A DNA stretch of 64,000 bases from Streptococcus sp. WB01_FAA12 (GTDB lineage: Bacteria; Bacillota; Bacilli; Lactobacillales; Streptococcaceae), in the NCBI RefSeq assembly GCF_012843315.1, contig NZ_JABAEX010000004.1, positions 1 to 64,000 of the forward strand, written 5' to 3'. The notes under the pieces are model-generated. The model was not told the origin of the DNA. It saw only the letters and a program-made list of their open reading frames with translations, and ran no database searches. Positions 31,470 to 40,665 of the stretch are shown here, in pieces (positions within the stretch are counted from its first letter, which is position 1; the number at the start of each line of letters is the position of its first letter). A program made the position numbers and the translations under genes.

Positions 31470-32036
31470 GTGGTAGTTGTTGAACCAATCAGAAATAGAG
31501 ATGATGTTCAGCTTATGATTAAATGGATGACGTTGCATAGTGCAGTCAAAGAGTCAGATAGACAACGGAACCTCATGCTCTTCCTTTCTGGTGTTAATTT
31601 GGGATTTCGTATTGGTGATATCGTTAAACTGAAAGTAAAGCACGTTAAAGGTTGGCATGTCCAGATCGTCGATGAAAAGACAGACAAACCAACTAAACGA
31701 AAGATGCCAAAGAAATTCAAGAATGCTATGAGGCAGTACATCAAAGATAAGAAAGATGAAGACTTCCTCTTTCCAAGCCGAAACGGAAAGCACCAGCATA
31801 TAAAACCTAACACAGCTTACAAGATCATAAAGAAAGCTGCTGAAGAAGTCGGTCTAGAAAACATAGCTACTCACTCGATGAGGAAGACCTTTGGCTTATT
31901 CATGTACGAACAAACCAAGGATGTCGCTCTGATAATGGACCTACTGAACCACTCAAGCCAGAGTATTTCACTGAGATACATAGGCAAAAACCAAGATTCA
32001 CAAGACCGAGCCATGACGAAGTTTCAGGGCTTTTAA
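31470..32036 (+). CDS. second, small tyrosine recombinase
   Basis: 188 residues, catalytic domain only. R in GVNLGFRIGDIVKL (about residue 43), H-x-x-R in HSMRKTFG (about 140), H in LNHSSQS and Y in SLRYIG (about 173) are all present, so it may be active. AAGGAGG supports the GTG start at 31470; the ATG two bases earlier leads to an immediate stop. Similar short recombinases occur before the terminase genes of many streptococcal phages. Their job is unknown to me. Confidence 0.85.
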   Translation: MVVVEPIRNRDDVQLMIKWMTLHSAVKESDRQRNLMLFLSGVNLGFRIGDIVKLKVKHVKGWHVQIVDEKTDKPTKRKMPKKFKNAMRQYIKDKKDEDFLFPSRNGKHQHIKPNTAYKIIKKAAEEVGLENIATHSMRKTFGLFMYEQTKDVALIMDLLNHSSQSISLRYIGKNQDSQDRAMTKFQGF

Positions 32037-32201
32037 TTTTTTTATTTTACTATCAATTCATTGTTTTGAGGTTATGATGATTTCATTTCGCACTTGCAAG
32101 ATAAACGCTTGATAAATCTGAATTAAAACTCATGTAGCGAATTCACTAGAATATGTAAAACAAGGAATTGAGAGAGTAAAAATAGCGAGGTTTACAAAAG
32201 T

Positions 32202-32381
32202 ATGTTAGGTCTAATACGAGGATTGATTCTCAAGATAAAAGATAAAGATAACAGAGAATATTTTTTTGATTCTCAAATTGAAGAATCTATTATTCGATTT
32301 CAAAAACTAGCAAACCAAACTTTAATTAGCTCTGACAATTTTGCTGAATCACTTTTGGAAATCAAGAGGATAATCTTTTGA
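32202..32381 (+). CDS. 59-residue phage protein
   Basis: Small helical protein from ATG 32202 (GCGAGG about 12 bases upstream), ending in a four-base overlap with the HNH gene. Function unknown. The preceding 160 bases (32037-32201) hold no gene I can support. Confidence 0.55.
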   Translation: MLGLIRGLILKIKDKDNREYFFDSQIEESIIRFQKLANQTLISSDNFAESLLEIKRIIF

Positions 32382-32695
32382 AAATAGAAGTAGGAACTAG
32401 AGCAGACCGAACAGAGTTTTATAATTCCAGCGAATGGAGAGAGCTTCGTAAGTTTGCACTTGAACGTGATCACTACGAATGTGTTTGGTGCAAAGACGAA
32501 GGCAAAGTCACGAGAGAGAACTTAGAGGTTGACCACATCAAGGAGCTTGAGTTCTATCCAGAGTTCGCTCTTGACTTAGACAATCTTAGAACTCTATGCA
32601 AAGAATGTCATAACAAACGTCACGGACGTTTCCAATTTCGAAAATCTAAAAAAATGATTGAGAAAAATTTCAGAACAGACGAATTTTGGGGATGA
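32378..32695 (+). CDS. HNH endonuclease
   Basis: 105 residues from TTG 32378. It has two CxxC zinc pairs (CVWC and CKEC) and the HNH core with LEVDHIKELE (DH), a central N, then CHNKRH. HNH proteins next to terminases are required for DNA packaging in many cos-type HK97 phages, and this position fits that role. Confidence 0.9.
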   Translation: MKIEVGTRADRTEFYNSSEWRELRKFALERDHYECVWCKDEGKVTRENLEVDHIKELEFYPEFALDLDNLRTLCKECHNKRHGRFQFRKSKKMIEKNFRTDEFWG

Positions 32696-32697
32696 TA

Positions 32698-32790
32698 ACA
32701 CCCCCCGGTCAAAAAAAATCCAGTATTTTTAAGGCTTTGGGAACCGGTGGGAGGGGTTAACTGTCCAAATTTTTAACAAAAAATTAAAGG
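32698..32790 (+). other. candidate cos region
   Basis: The 90-base gap between HNH and terminase has unusual G/C runs. CCCCCCGGT (32701-32709) is mirrored by ACCGGTGGGAGGGG (32743-32756), in an otherwise AT-rich genome. cos sites commonly lie here. The cut position cannot be read from sequence. Confidence 0.4.
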
Positions 32791-32802
32791 GGGTGGGGGG
32801 TA

Positions 32803-33141
32803 ATGGAAGAATACTCAGAAAAAAATATAAAAGAATTAGAAAATCAGCTACTTTCTAAAATCGGCTATTTTAGTCCTAGAAAAAAGGATGCGATCCAGTA
32901 CGAAAAAGTGAATCGTTATCTTTATCTCGTCAGACTGCTCTATGAGCTGAAAGCCAAACTTCATGAAGACGGATTGGTCATCACTGTCCACAACGGCCAA
33001 CAAAGATTCCAAAAAGCGAATTCTCTCATCAAGGAAATCAACACAACAAGCAATCAGCTTTTGGCGATTGAGCGCTCGTTTGATTTCGAGGTTGAAAATT
33101 CTCCTGTTGAGAAATCTACGTCTGGAAGTGATCTGTTATGA
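32803..33141 (+). CDS. terminase small subunit, P27-like
   Basis: 112 residues, helical, with the arrangement of P27-family small terminases (YFSPRKKDAIQYEKVNRYLY, then a long helix). It recognises the packaging site and brings in the large subunit. GGGGGTGGGGGG is an odd G-rich leader in place of a standard ribosome site. It overlaps the large subunit by four bases. Confidence 0.82.
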   Translation: MEEYSEKNIKELENQLLSKIGYFSPRKKDAIQYEKVNRYLYLVRLLYELKAKLHEDGLVITVHNGQQRFQKANSLIKEINTTSNQLLAIERSFDFEVENSPVEKSTSGSDLL

Positions 33142-34778
33142 TTTCTCATCCGCTAGTTGATGACTACATCAAAATGGCCGAGAGTGGAGAAATCGTCGTC
33201 AACAAGGAAAGAAAGCTGCTGTTTAAAATTATCAAGGAGAAAATCTATCCTCGTGATGATTTGTATTTTGATAATGACCTGATTGAGAAATTCATTCGGT
33301 TTACGGAAAAGAACTTTTTTCCTCTAGCGAAATACCAGCTTTTCTTGACCCCGTTCATTTTTCTTTTTAGGAAAGAGGATGGAGAGCCACACTTCGACGA
33401 GCATCTATATACTTTATCTCGTGGTGGTGGTAAGAATGGTTTTATGTCGGCAAGGTCAGCGTTCTTTATCAGCCCTATCTACCCTATCAGAGATTATGAT
33501 GTGACCATCACTGCCAATTCTGAGAAGCAGGGCAAGGTTTCGTTTGAGGAGGTCTATGAGACTATCCAAAGGCGAGGTCTTGAGGACCATTTCTATCTAA
33601 CTAAAATGTCTATTACAGGTCGAGCGAATAACTCGGTCTTTTCTTTTCGGACGAACAATCCGAAGACCATGGACTCAGCTCGTGATGGTTGTCTTGAGTT
33701 TGATGAGATTCACCAGTTTGAAGATGATAAGGCCGTGAAGGTTCAACGGTCTGGTCTTGGTAAGATTGCTCATGCTCGGACTTTCTACAACGGGACGAAT
33801 GGATATGTGCGTGAGGGATTCTATGACAAGCTGATAGATAAGTCTATGCAAATCTTGAATGGAGAGGTTGACGATTTCAGGCTATTCCCTTTCATCTGCA
33901 AGCTAGACAATGCGGACGAAGTAGATGATATGAAGAACTGGCCAAAGGCAAATCCGATGTTGGATGAAAGCACTCCTTACGCTAAGAGGTTGCTTGCAAG
34001 AACCAAGGCTGACTATGATGACCTTGAGTTGGAACCGTCTGGCCGTCAGGAGTTCATGACAAAACGGATGAATCTTCCCGAAGCGGACCTTGAGAAAGAT
34101 GTTACTTCTCGAGAAAAGTTAGTTGCTTGTTTACGGTCTCCTGGTATCGACTTGAAAGGTCGGTCATGTGTGGCTGGTTTTGACTATGCGAGCATCCGAG
34201 ACTTTGCGAGCGTTGGTTTGCTATTTAAGAATGGTGATGAGTTCATCTGGAAGCAACATTCATTTGCACGGAAATCGTTTTTGAAAGCTTTCAAGCTAAA
34301 AGCACCTATTGAAGAATGGGCTGAAAAAGGCTTGTTTACAATCGTTGATGGTCCGAGTATTGATCCTCGGCTTTTGATTGCCAAGCTGGAAGAATGGAGA
34401 AATCTTTATCAGATTGAGCTTGTATGTGCTGATGGTTTCAGAATGGACTTGTTGAAGCCATTGCTAGAAGAGGCTGGGTTTGAATATGAGTTCTTGAGAA
34501 ATCCTGGGGCGATTCAATCCAAGGTCGCACCAATCATCGAAGATGGATTTGCGAATGAGCGGTTTATCTTTGAAAATGACAACTCTATGATTTGGTATAC
34601 AGATAATACCTATGTCAAAGAGGACAAGGATGGCAATAAGCGTTTCTTGAAGAAAGAGCCTGTCAGAAGAAAGACAGATGGGTTCCATGCTTTGATAGCT
34701 GCTCTCTACAAGCGTGAGCTTGTGCAAGAGTCGAATATTGGGGAATTCCTTGACATGATTGATAGTTGGGAGTTTTAA
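33138..34778 (+). CDS. terminase large subunit
   Basis: 546 residues. ATPase: the adapted Walker A is LSRGGGKNGFMSA (about 93-105) and the Walker B/catalytic acid region is CLEFDEIHQF (about 191-200). The nuclease domain has AGFDYASIRDFASVG (about 345-359), VCADGFRMD and the C-terminal KTDGFHALIAALYKRE, typical of HK97-group terminases. It packages DNA into the prohead. The upstream P27 subunit and HNH complete the machine. Confidence 0.95.
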   Translation: MISHPLVDDYIKMAESGEIVVNKERKLLFKIIKEKIYPRDDLYFDNDLIEKFIRFTEKNFFPLAKYQLFLTPFIFLFRKEDGEPHFDEHLYTLSRGGGKNGFMSARSAFFISPIYPIRDYDVTITANSEKQGKVSFEEVYETIQRRGLEDHFYLTKMSITGRANNSVFSFRTNNPKTMDSARDGCLEFDEIHQFEDDKAVKVQRSGLGKIAHARTFYNGTNGYVREGFYDKLIDKSMQILNGEVDDFRLFPFICKLDNADEVDDMKNWPKANPMLDESTPYAKRLLARTKADYDDLELEPSGRQEFMTKRMNLPEADLEKDVTSREKLVACLRSPGIDLKGRSCVAGFDYASIRDFASVGLLFKNGDEFIWKQHSFARKSFLKAFKLKAPIEEWAEKGLFTIVDGPSIDPRLLIAKLEEWRNLYQIELVCADGFRMDLLKPLLEEAGFEYEFLRNPGAIQSKVAPIIEDGFANERFIFENDNSMIWYTDNTYVKEDKDGNKRFLKKEPVRRKTDGFHALIAALYKRELVQESNIGEFLDMIDSWEF

Positions 34779-34836
34779 TCTAAGCATAAATTTTGGGTGG
34801 GTGGTCGGCAGAAATTAAAAGAAAGGAGGAAGTGCA

Positions 34837-35988
34837 TTGGGGTTACTGAATTTATTTAAGCGTGAAGTGCCAGAGGTTGGTTTTGAGTTCGAGGAACTTG
34901 AGCGGATGTTTGGGAATCTCCAACTTAAAAGTTTAGCGATTGATAAGTCAGCTGAGTTCATCGCTCGAATTTTCGCTAAGTCAGTGTTTAAGTATCAAGA
35001 AAATGGCAAGGTTAAGTCTTCTGATTGGGACTACTTGCTGAATGTAAGGCCTAACAAGAACGAATCTGCGTCAGATTTTTGGCAAAAGGTCGTCTATCGG
35101 TTGATCACTAAGAATGAGGTCCTAATCTTTCTTACAACTGATGACCAGTTGCTTGTTGCTGACTCTTATACACGGACAAAATATGCTGTTTATGATGATG
35201 TGTTTGAGTTTGTAACTTGTAGAGGATATACCTTTGAGAAGCGTTTTCGGATGAGTGAAGTCATTTTCTTACAGTACAACAATAACCGACTGCAAGATTA
35301 TATTTCTGACTTATTTGCTGATTACGAGAAGTTGCACACTCGTTTGGTCGAGGCCTTGGCTAGGAATAATCAAATTAGAGGAACTCTGAAAACCAAAAAT
35401 AATGGGAGTTTTGATCAGCAGATGCGTGATAAACTCCAATCATATGCTGATGGTCTTTTTAAATCATTTAGTACCAAGACGATTGCCATTGTTCCAGCTC
35501 AAGATGGAATGGAATATTCCGAGCATACGAATACAACAGGGACTTCAAATATTTCTGTTGATGAGTTGAAGAAACTTCGTCGGCAATTTGATGATGAGGT
35601 CGCGGACGTCTTAGGGATTCCAACAGCTTTAAGTCATGGCGATATGGCCAATCTTGAAAATAGCCAAAAGATGTTCAATAGTTATTGTTACCAATCACTC
35701 GTTAAGAAAATGAGTGATGGACTTAATTTCGCTTTAGTGTCAAGACGGCAATACGAGCGCAATAATCTATTTTTAATCATCGGCGAAGGTCAGAAAGATA
35801 AGTTTGCACTTGCTGAAAACATTGATAAGCTTATTTCTTCTGGGGCGATGACTCGAAACGAGGTGCGCTCTGAACTTGGCTTAGAATCTGTCCCTGGTGG
35901 CGATAAATTCCTCATCACCAAAAACTATCAACTTGGTGAACAGTTAGAGAAAGGAGGTGAGAAAGAAGATGAAAGTAATTCCGATTAA
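34837..35988 (+). CDS. portal protein, HK97 family
   Basis: 383 residues from TTG 34837 (AAAGGAGGA eight bases upstream). Portal landmarks: LAIDKSAEFIARIFAKSVF, DYLLNVRPNKNESASDFWQKV and DDEVADVLGIPTALSHGD. It forms the dodecameric channel for DNA. It overlaps the protease gene. Confidence 0.93.
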   Translation: MGLLNLFKREVPEVGFEFEELERMFGNLQLKSLAIDKSAEFIARIFAKSVFKYQENGKVKSSDWDYLLNVRPNKNESASDFWQKVVYRLITKNEVLIFLTTDDQLLVADSYTRTKYAVYDDVFEFVTCRGYTFEKRFRMSEVIFLQYNNNRLQDYISDLFADYEKLHTRLVEALARNNQIRGTLKTKNNGSFDQQMRDKLQSYADGLFKSFSTKTIAIVPAQDGMEYSEHTNTTGTSNISVDELKKLRRQFDDEVADVLGIPTALSHGDMANLENSQKMFNSYCYQSLVKKMSDGLNFALVSRRQYERNNLFLIIGEGQKDKFALAENIDKLISSGAMTRNEVRSELGLESVPGGDKFLITKNYQLGEQLEKGGEKEDESNSD

Positions 35989-36751
35989 GGGTACGATTAT
36001 TTCTAACGATGATCGCTGGATTTATGACTGGCTTGAGTGGGAAGCTACCGCTCCAAAAGATGTCGTCCTCCCTGAAAGTGGTGAACCGATTGAGGTTCAT
36101 ATCAATTCGGGCGGTGGAGATGTTTATGCTGGTAGTGAAATCTATACTGCTCTACGCTCGTATCCAGGTGATGTGACCGTGAAAATTGTCGGTATTGCAG
36201 CAAGCGCAGCAAGCGTGATTGCAATGGCAGGAGACACGGTTGAAATCAGTCCGACTGCCCAAATCATGATCCACAACGTTTCAACGCAAGTGAACGGAGA
36301 CCATAATGCCTTGCTTCATGAGGCCGGTGTGCTAGAAGGGTTTAACAAGTCTATTGCTAGCGCTTATGTTCATAAGACTGGAAAGGCTCTTGATGACTTG
36401 CTTGACTTGATGAACAAGACTACCTGGTTTGATGCTGAATCAGCTTTGAATCATGGATTTGTAGACAAGATTATGTTTACAAACGAAGTCGCTCCGACTC
36501 TGGTAGCGAGTGAAACTCCTATGATCCCAAGTGATTTTATCGAAAAAATGAGGTCAGCAATGACACCAGATATCGATAAAATCGCAGAACTGGTAGCTAA
36601 AAAGCTAGAAGCTAAACTACCAGATATACAAATAGACAAAGAGGCTTTTGAAAATAGCGAATTTCTACAGAAGAAATTCAATTTTCCAGAAAGTCCAGAA
36701 AATAACACAGACAAGGCTGTTCCTAAAGGGTTCGGTCTTTTTATGTTTTAA
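35969..36751 (+). CDS. head maturation protease, ClpP-type (S14)
   Basis: 260 residues from ATG 35969 (AGGAGG 11 bases upstream). The serine is in VGIAASAASVIAMAG (S79 by alignment to ClpP), the histidine in IMIHNVS (H102), and the acid later near FDAESALNHGFVD. It trims the capsid scaffold domain during head maturation. Confidence 0.9.
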   Translation: MKVIPIKGTIISNDDRWIYDWLEWEATAPKDVVLPESGEPIEVHINSGGGDVYAGSEIYTALRSYPGDVTVKIVGIAASAASVIAMAGDTVEISPTAQIMIHNVSTQVNGDHNALLHEAGVLEGFNKSIASAYVHKTGKALDDLLDLMNKTTWFDAESALNHGFVDKIMFTNEVAPTLVASETPMIPSDFIEKMRSAMTPDIDKIAELVAKKLEAKLPDIQIDKEAFENSEFLQKKFNFPESPENNTDKAVPKGFGLFMF

Positions 36752-36767
36752 GAAAGGAAAAAACAGA

Positions 36768-37889
36768 ATGACAATGCAATTATCTAACCAATTTGAAAAA
36801 CAACGTCAGGCATTTTTGGATGCCGTTGCAAATGGTGCACCTCAAGAAGAACAAGCGAAGCTATACAATGACATGATCGAGTCCATGACAAATGAAATGA
36901 TGGCTCAAGCTCGTGATGCTGCCCGTGAAGAAGTTTCAACCTTAAATCCATACGATGCTAAGCTGACCGCTGAAGCTCGTGAGTTTTTCAATAACATTGA
37001 AAAAGCCGCACCTAAGGGAGTTGAAAAACTCTTCCCACAAGAAACAATCGACCGTATCTTTGAAGATATGGTTATGGCACGTCCACTCCTTCAGCATATC
37101 GGCCTTAAAAATGCTGGTATCCGTTTGAAATTCCTTAAATCAGAGCAAACTGGTCAAGCTGTTTGGGGCAAAATCAATTCAGAAATCGAAGGACAACTTA
37201 AACAAGAATTCAACGATGAAGAAGCAATTCAACACAAGTTGACTGCTTTCGTTGTGATTCCAAAAGATGCCGAAAAATTTGGTCCAGCTTGGTTGCAAAA
37301 ATTTGTTTCTGCACAAATTACAGAAGCCTTTGCCGCTGCCCTTGAAGCTGCTTTCTTGAACGGCGATGGAGACAACAAACCTATCGGTCTTTCTCGTACT
37401 CTCTCAGGGACTGTTGAAAGCAATAAGACAACTTATGCTGAAAAAACAGCTCAAACTGCTAAGTTGACTTTTGCTGACTCAGCAACCGTAGTCAAAGAAT
37501 TGACAAATGTTTACAAACATCACTCTGTAAAAGCGGACGGAACAACTCCAGTTGCAGTAGAAGGCAACCTTGTGATGGTTGTTAACCCAGCTGATGCTTG
37601 GGATGTAAAGAAACAATACACTTCATTGAATGCTCAAGGAGTTTATATCACTGCGATGCCATTTAACCTTATCTTGGTTGAATCCGTGGCGCAGACTGCT
37701 GGTAAAGTAACTACATTTGTCAAAGGTCGTTATGATGCCTTTGTCGGTGGCGGTATTTCATTCGGTCGCTACACAGAAACCTATGCTTTGGAAGATTTGG
37801 ACCTCTACACTGCTAAGCAATTTGCTTATGGTAAGGCTCACGATGAAAAGACTGCAGCAGTCTGGACTCTACAACTTCCTCAAGCCTAA
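36768..37889 (+). CDS. major capsid protein, HK97 fold
   Basis: 373 residues. ATG 36768 follows AGAAAGGA. The N-terminal 90 residues are the scaffold (delta) part, rich in Gln/Glu/Ala, presumably removed by the protease. The body has KLFPQETIDRIFEDMVMARP and PIGLSRTLSGTV, typical of the family. The absence of a separate scaffold gene agrees with this. Confidence 0.93.
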   Translation: MTMQLSNQFEKQRQAFLDAVANGAPQEEQAKLYNDMIESMTNEMMAQARDAAREEVSTLNPYDAKLTAEAREFFNNIEKAAPKGVEKLFPQETIDRIFEDMVMARPLLQHIGLKNAGIRLKFLKSEQTGQAVWGKINSEIEGQLKQEFNDEEAIQHKLTAFVVIPKDAEKFGPAWLQKFVSAQITEAFAAALEAAFLNGDGDNKPIGLSRTLSGTVESNKTTYAEKTAQTAKLTFADSATVVKELTNVYKHHSVKADGTTPVAVEGNLVMVVNPADAWDVKKQYTSLNAQGVYITAMPFNLILVESVAQTAGKVTTFVKGRYDAFVGGGISFGRYTETYALEDLDLYTAKQFAYGKAHDEKTAAVWTLQLPQA

Positions 37890-37904
37890 TCTAGGAGTTG
37901 AGCC

Positions 37905-38195
37905 ATGACTCCAGAAGAACAACTTCATCCGCTCCTAAAATCTTTCAAGGAGCGGATGAGGATTTTTCATAATGGGGAGGATGCAAACCTCTCCAAAATG
38001 TTGGAAAGTTCTGAGTCAGCCATTCTCAGTCTGGTCGGTAGTAAGGACTCTGCTAATCCACGAGTGAGAGAGCTTATTTTAGAACGTGCTCGATATGTCT
38101 ACAATGATCAAGTTGAACTTTTCTACGGGAACTTTCAAGGGGATTTGATGGCATTATCACTAGAAAATTACAAATTGGAGGAAAAACATGATTAA
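37905..38195 (+). CDS. head-tail connector, gp6-like
   Basis: 96 residues, helical, with the standard ILSLVGSKDSANPRVREL and ERARYVYNDQVELFYGNF of HK97 gp6-type adaptors. It attaches to the portal ring. Overlaps the next small gene. Confidence 0.82.
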   Translation: MTPEEQLHPLLKSFKERMRIFHNGEDANLSKMLESSESAILSLVGSKDSANPRVRELILERARYVYNDQVELFYGNFQGDLMALSLENYKLEEKHD

Positions 38196-38364
38196 GGTTT
38201 TAAAAGGATTTTATGACCTCAAAGAAGGGGTATATCGTTCTACTGGCCAAGAATTTGAAGCGACAAAAGAGCGCTTTGATGAAATCGACGGGGCGCTTCC
38301 TGGCTTTGTTGAATGGACAGAAAAACAACCAGAAGTAACAATTCCTGATGTCCTATCAGACTAA
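38188..38364 (+). CDS. 58-residue structural-module protein
   Basis: Starts MIKVLKGFYDLKEG, a small beta-rich protein seen between head connector genes of streptococcal phages. GGAGGAAAAAC precedes the ATG. It overlaps the head closure gene by 17 bases. Confidence 0.75.
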   Translation: MIKVLKGFYDLKEGVYRSTGQEFEATKERFDEIDGALPGFVEWTEKQPEVTIPDVLSD

Positions 38365-38740
38365 TCGCCCTAGCTATCGATATAAAAAGCCTGAGGCTCA
38401 AAATGGAGACCTGAGAACCCCCTTGACTTTCTATACTTCTAAAGTCGAGGAGGGGCTTCATGGTCGTGATGTGAGTCACGAGAAGGCTTTTTTTACGATG
38501 GGCCAAGTTTACTCCCCTAGCTTTAAAGACATAGAGATTGCAACTGGTAAGTCTATGCAAGCTAAGATGACTTTGAAAATCCGAGATCCTTTGTCTGATT
38601 ATCAGCCGAAGAATGAGCATTTTGTCGAAGTTGGCGACAACCGTCTCAGTGGTGAAAAATGGCAAATTATCGATGTTCGTCCTGATTTTGATAATCGGGA
38701 TTTTTTGATAGTTATTATCGGTGGTGGTCAAGATGTCTAG
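38348..38740 (+). CDS. head closure protein
   Basis: 130 residues with the SPP1 gp16 / HK97 gp7-like pattern, a beta-barrel with a GDNRLSGEKWQIIDVRPDFD end. It seals the connector after packaging. Assignment rests largely on position between gp6-like and gp10-like genes. Confidence 0.8.
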   Translation: MSYQTNRPSYRYKKPEAQNGDLRTPLTFYTSKVEEGLHGRDVSHEKAFFTMGQVYSPSFKDIEIATGKSMQAKMTLKIRDPLSDYQPKNEHFVEVGDNRLSGEKWQIIDVRPDFDNRDFLIVIIGGGQDV

Positions 38741-39134
38741 TGGAGCAGAATTAAGAGGCTTTGATGATGTTCTTAGAAACCTTGAAGTTCATCTTGGCGA
38801 TACTAAGGTCAAACGTGCTACTAGTCGTGCCTTGAAAGCAGTTGCAGATGAGACTCTAGAAGAGTTTAAAGGTGCTTTGCAAGTCTACAAAGATACTGGA
38901 GCAACTATTGAAAGTGCTACTGTTGGGCGTGTGACTGGTCTTGCTGCTGGCGTCCCTGTTGTGAAAATCGGTTTTGGTGAAGGCTCTCGTTGGCGCTTGG
39001 TTCACTTGAATGAGTTTGGATATAGCAAGAATCCACATCCGAGAGGTTTCGGTGTTATCAGACGCTTCTCAGAGGCCCATGCTAAAACATACAAATACAG
39101 GGTGGCTAGTCATTTGAAGATAGGAGGGTTTTAG
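38733..39134 (+). CDS. HK97 gp10-like tail completion protein
   Basis: About 133 residues from ATG 38733. Family landmarks are AELRGFDDVLRNLEVHLGD and VHLNEFGYSKNPHPRGFG. It takes part in head-tail joining. Confidence 0.85.
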   Translation: MSSGAELRGFDDVLRNLEVHLGDTKVKRATSRALKAVADETLEEFKGALQVYKDTGATIESATVGRVTGLAAGVPVVKIGFGEGSRWRLVHLNEFGYSKNPHPRGFGVIRRFSEAHAKTYKYRVASHLKIGGF

Positions 39135-39515
39135 ATGGTCAAAGATAAATTCAATGAACTCTATGAGGCTTTGAAAAAAGATGAGACTTTAGCTGGAATC
39201 AGTATCAAATCTTTTAATCGTCCGGACTCGCTACCAAGCAATGAGACAAGCATCGTCATTAGACCTGTTGGTCCGCCGATGCAGGCGGTTCATGGTAGTA
39301 ATACGAGTCTGGCTAAGACATTTCTCTATCAGGTCAATGTAGAGTCTATTGACTATACGGAGTGCAAAGTACTCCAAAGAAAAATTGAAAAGATTATGGA
39401 AGACCAGGGATTTTATCAAACTGTTGGTGGTTTGGATGAATGGATTCCAGAAATCAAACGATATGTAGATGCTCGGACCTACAAAGGGCAGAGCACTCTA
39501 TACGAAGAATACTAA
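39135..39515 (+). CDS. tail terminator-like protein
   Basis: 126 residues, between the gp10-like and major tail genes, where the tail terminator is expected. SIVIRPVGPPMQAVHGSNTS and the preceding DUF3168-like layout support this. Starts directly after the upstream stop with AGGAGGG in the preceding gene. Confidence 0.75.
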   Translation: MVKDKFNELYEALKKDETLAGISIKSFNRPDSLPSNETSIVIRPVGPPMQAVHGSNTSLAKTFLYQVNVESIDYTECKVLQRKIEKIMEDQGFYQTVGGLDEWIPEIKRYVDARTYKGQSTLYEEY

Positions 39516-39537
39516 ATTAAAGAAAGAGGTGCTATAA

Positions 39538-40122
39538 ATGGCATTAGTTGGTTTTAAACGTATGACAATTCGTGTGTTGGATGGGAATGCTAATCCGACA
39601 CTGGGAGAAAACCTTTTTGTAATTGAAGGACAAACTGGTAAAGGTGCGACTCGTACCGCTAAAATTTCTGGTCTTGCAAGTGATCCAGTAAAAACCTATG
39701 GTAGTGATGTCGCTTACCACGTATCCAATCGTGGTGTTGGCGATGTGAAGATGGAACTGACTGCTGTTGATATTCCTTCAACAGTACTCGCTAAAATCCT
39801 AGGACATCAAGTCAAAGATGAAATTATTGGTATTGGCGCTGATACAGTTTCTCCATACTGCGCTGTTATGCTTGAGTCTCAGACTGCAAATGGGACTCAG
39901 GCACAAGTCGGGTTCTTCAAAGGTCAGTTTTCAATGGATGCTGAAGAACTTGAAACGCTTAAAGATAAGCAAGAAGAACTTCCAGATGACAGCTTGAGTT
40001 TCGCTGCTATTGCAAGTGATGACACTGAAACAAATGGCCTTTACTATGTGAAATACATTGGTAAAGATGATGCTAAGCTCAAAAAATTCAAAGGGCAACT
40101 TAAAATGGTTGCTGCAGGGTAG
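39538..40122 (+). CDS. major tail protein
   Basis: 194 residues, beta-rich (VGFKRMTIRVLDGNANPTLG, then VKTYGSDVAYHVSNRGVGDV), of the phi13-type major tail family. It polymerises into the tail tube. AAAGAGGT precedes the start. Confidence 0.9.
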   Translation: MALVGFKRMTIRVLDGNANPTLGENLFVIEGQTGKGATRTAKISGLASDPVKTYGSDVAYHVSNRGVGDVKMELTAVDIPSTVLAKILGHQVKDEIIGIGADTVSPYCAVMLESQTANGTQAQVGFFKGQFSMDAEELETLKDKQEELPDDSLSFAAIASDDTETNGLYYVKYIGKDDAKLKKFKGQLKMVAAG

Positions 40123-40172
40123 GAAGAGGGCGTAAGCTCTCTTTTTATCTTTTTTTCTAGAAAGGAAAGTAA

Positions 40173-40466
40173 ATGGCTAAGGTTAAATTTTTAATTAAAA
40201 ATGAAAAGGGTCAAGATGTTCAAAAGACCAGTAAGGAAATTACTACCAAGGACTATCGCGACTACTTGATTCTCAATGAAGCACTATCATCTGATGTGTC
40301 AGAGGTAGAGAAATTAGACAAGCAATTGGAATTTATCGCCTCACTGTTTGAAGATTTGGAAGTGGAAGAACTTTTGAAATTCACGGATATGGCAGATATT
40401 TTTGCGGTATTTGCAGACATCTACTCTCATCTGGTGGGTGATGTTGACCCAAAGGAGAAAAAATAA
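40173..40466 (+). CDS. tail assembly chaperone, short form (gpG-like)
   Basis: 97 residues, acidic, located between tail tube and tape measure genes. It ends GAG AAA AAA TAA. The position and the run of As mark it as the short product of a gpG/gpGT pair. Confidence 0.85.
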   Translation: MAKVKFLIKNEKGQDVQKTSKEITTKDYRDYLILNEALSSDVSEVEKLDKQLEFIASLFEDLEVEELLKFTDMADIFAVFADIYSHLVGDVDPKEKK

Positions 40467-40651
40467 AGCCAAGTGAAGCACTAAAACGGTTTTATGGGTT
40501 TGTCAAACAAGCTACTGAAGGACCGTACGGCATGAGTATCCGTGATGTTATGGATACGAGCTGGGAGGACCTGATGGGTGTTCTTGTTGAAACCGAATCT
40601 GCTAAAACTGAGGAAGTCATGGATCTTGCTGACTTTCTAGAAATGATTTAA
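40173..40651 (+). CDS. tail assembly chaperone, -1 frameshift form (gpGT-like)
   Basis: A -1 slip at GAAAAAA (40457-40463) joins the short chaperone to a second frame (IKPSEALKRFYGFVKQATEG onward) that runs 60 residues to TAA 40649-40651. This second frame has no start or ribosome site of its own at its beginning, supporting frameshifting as in most siphophages. Confidence 0.75.
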
Positions 40652-40665
40652 AAAGGAGGATTTGA

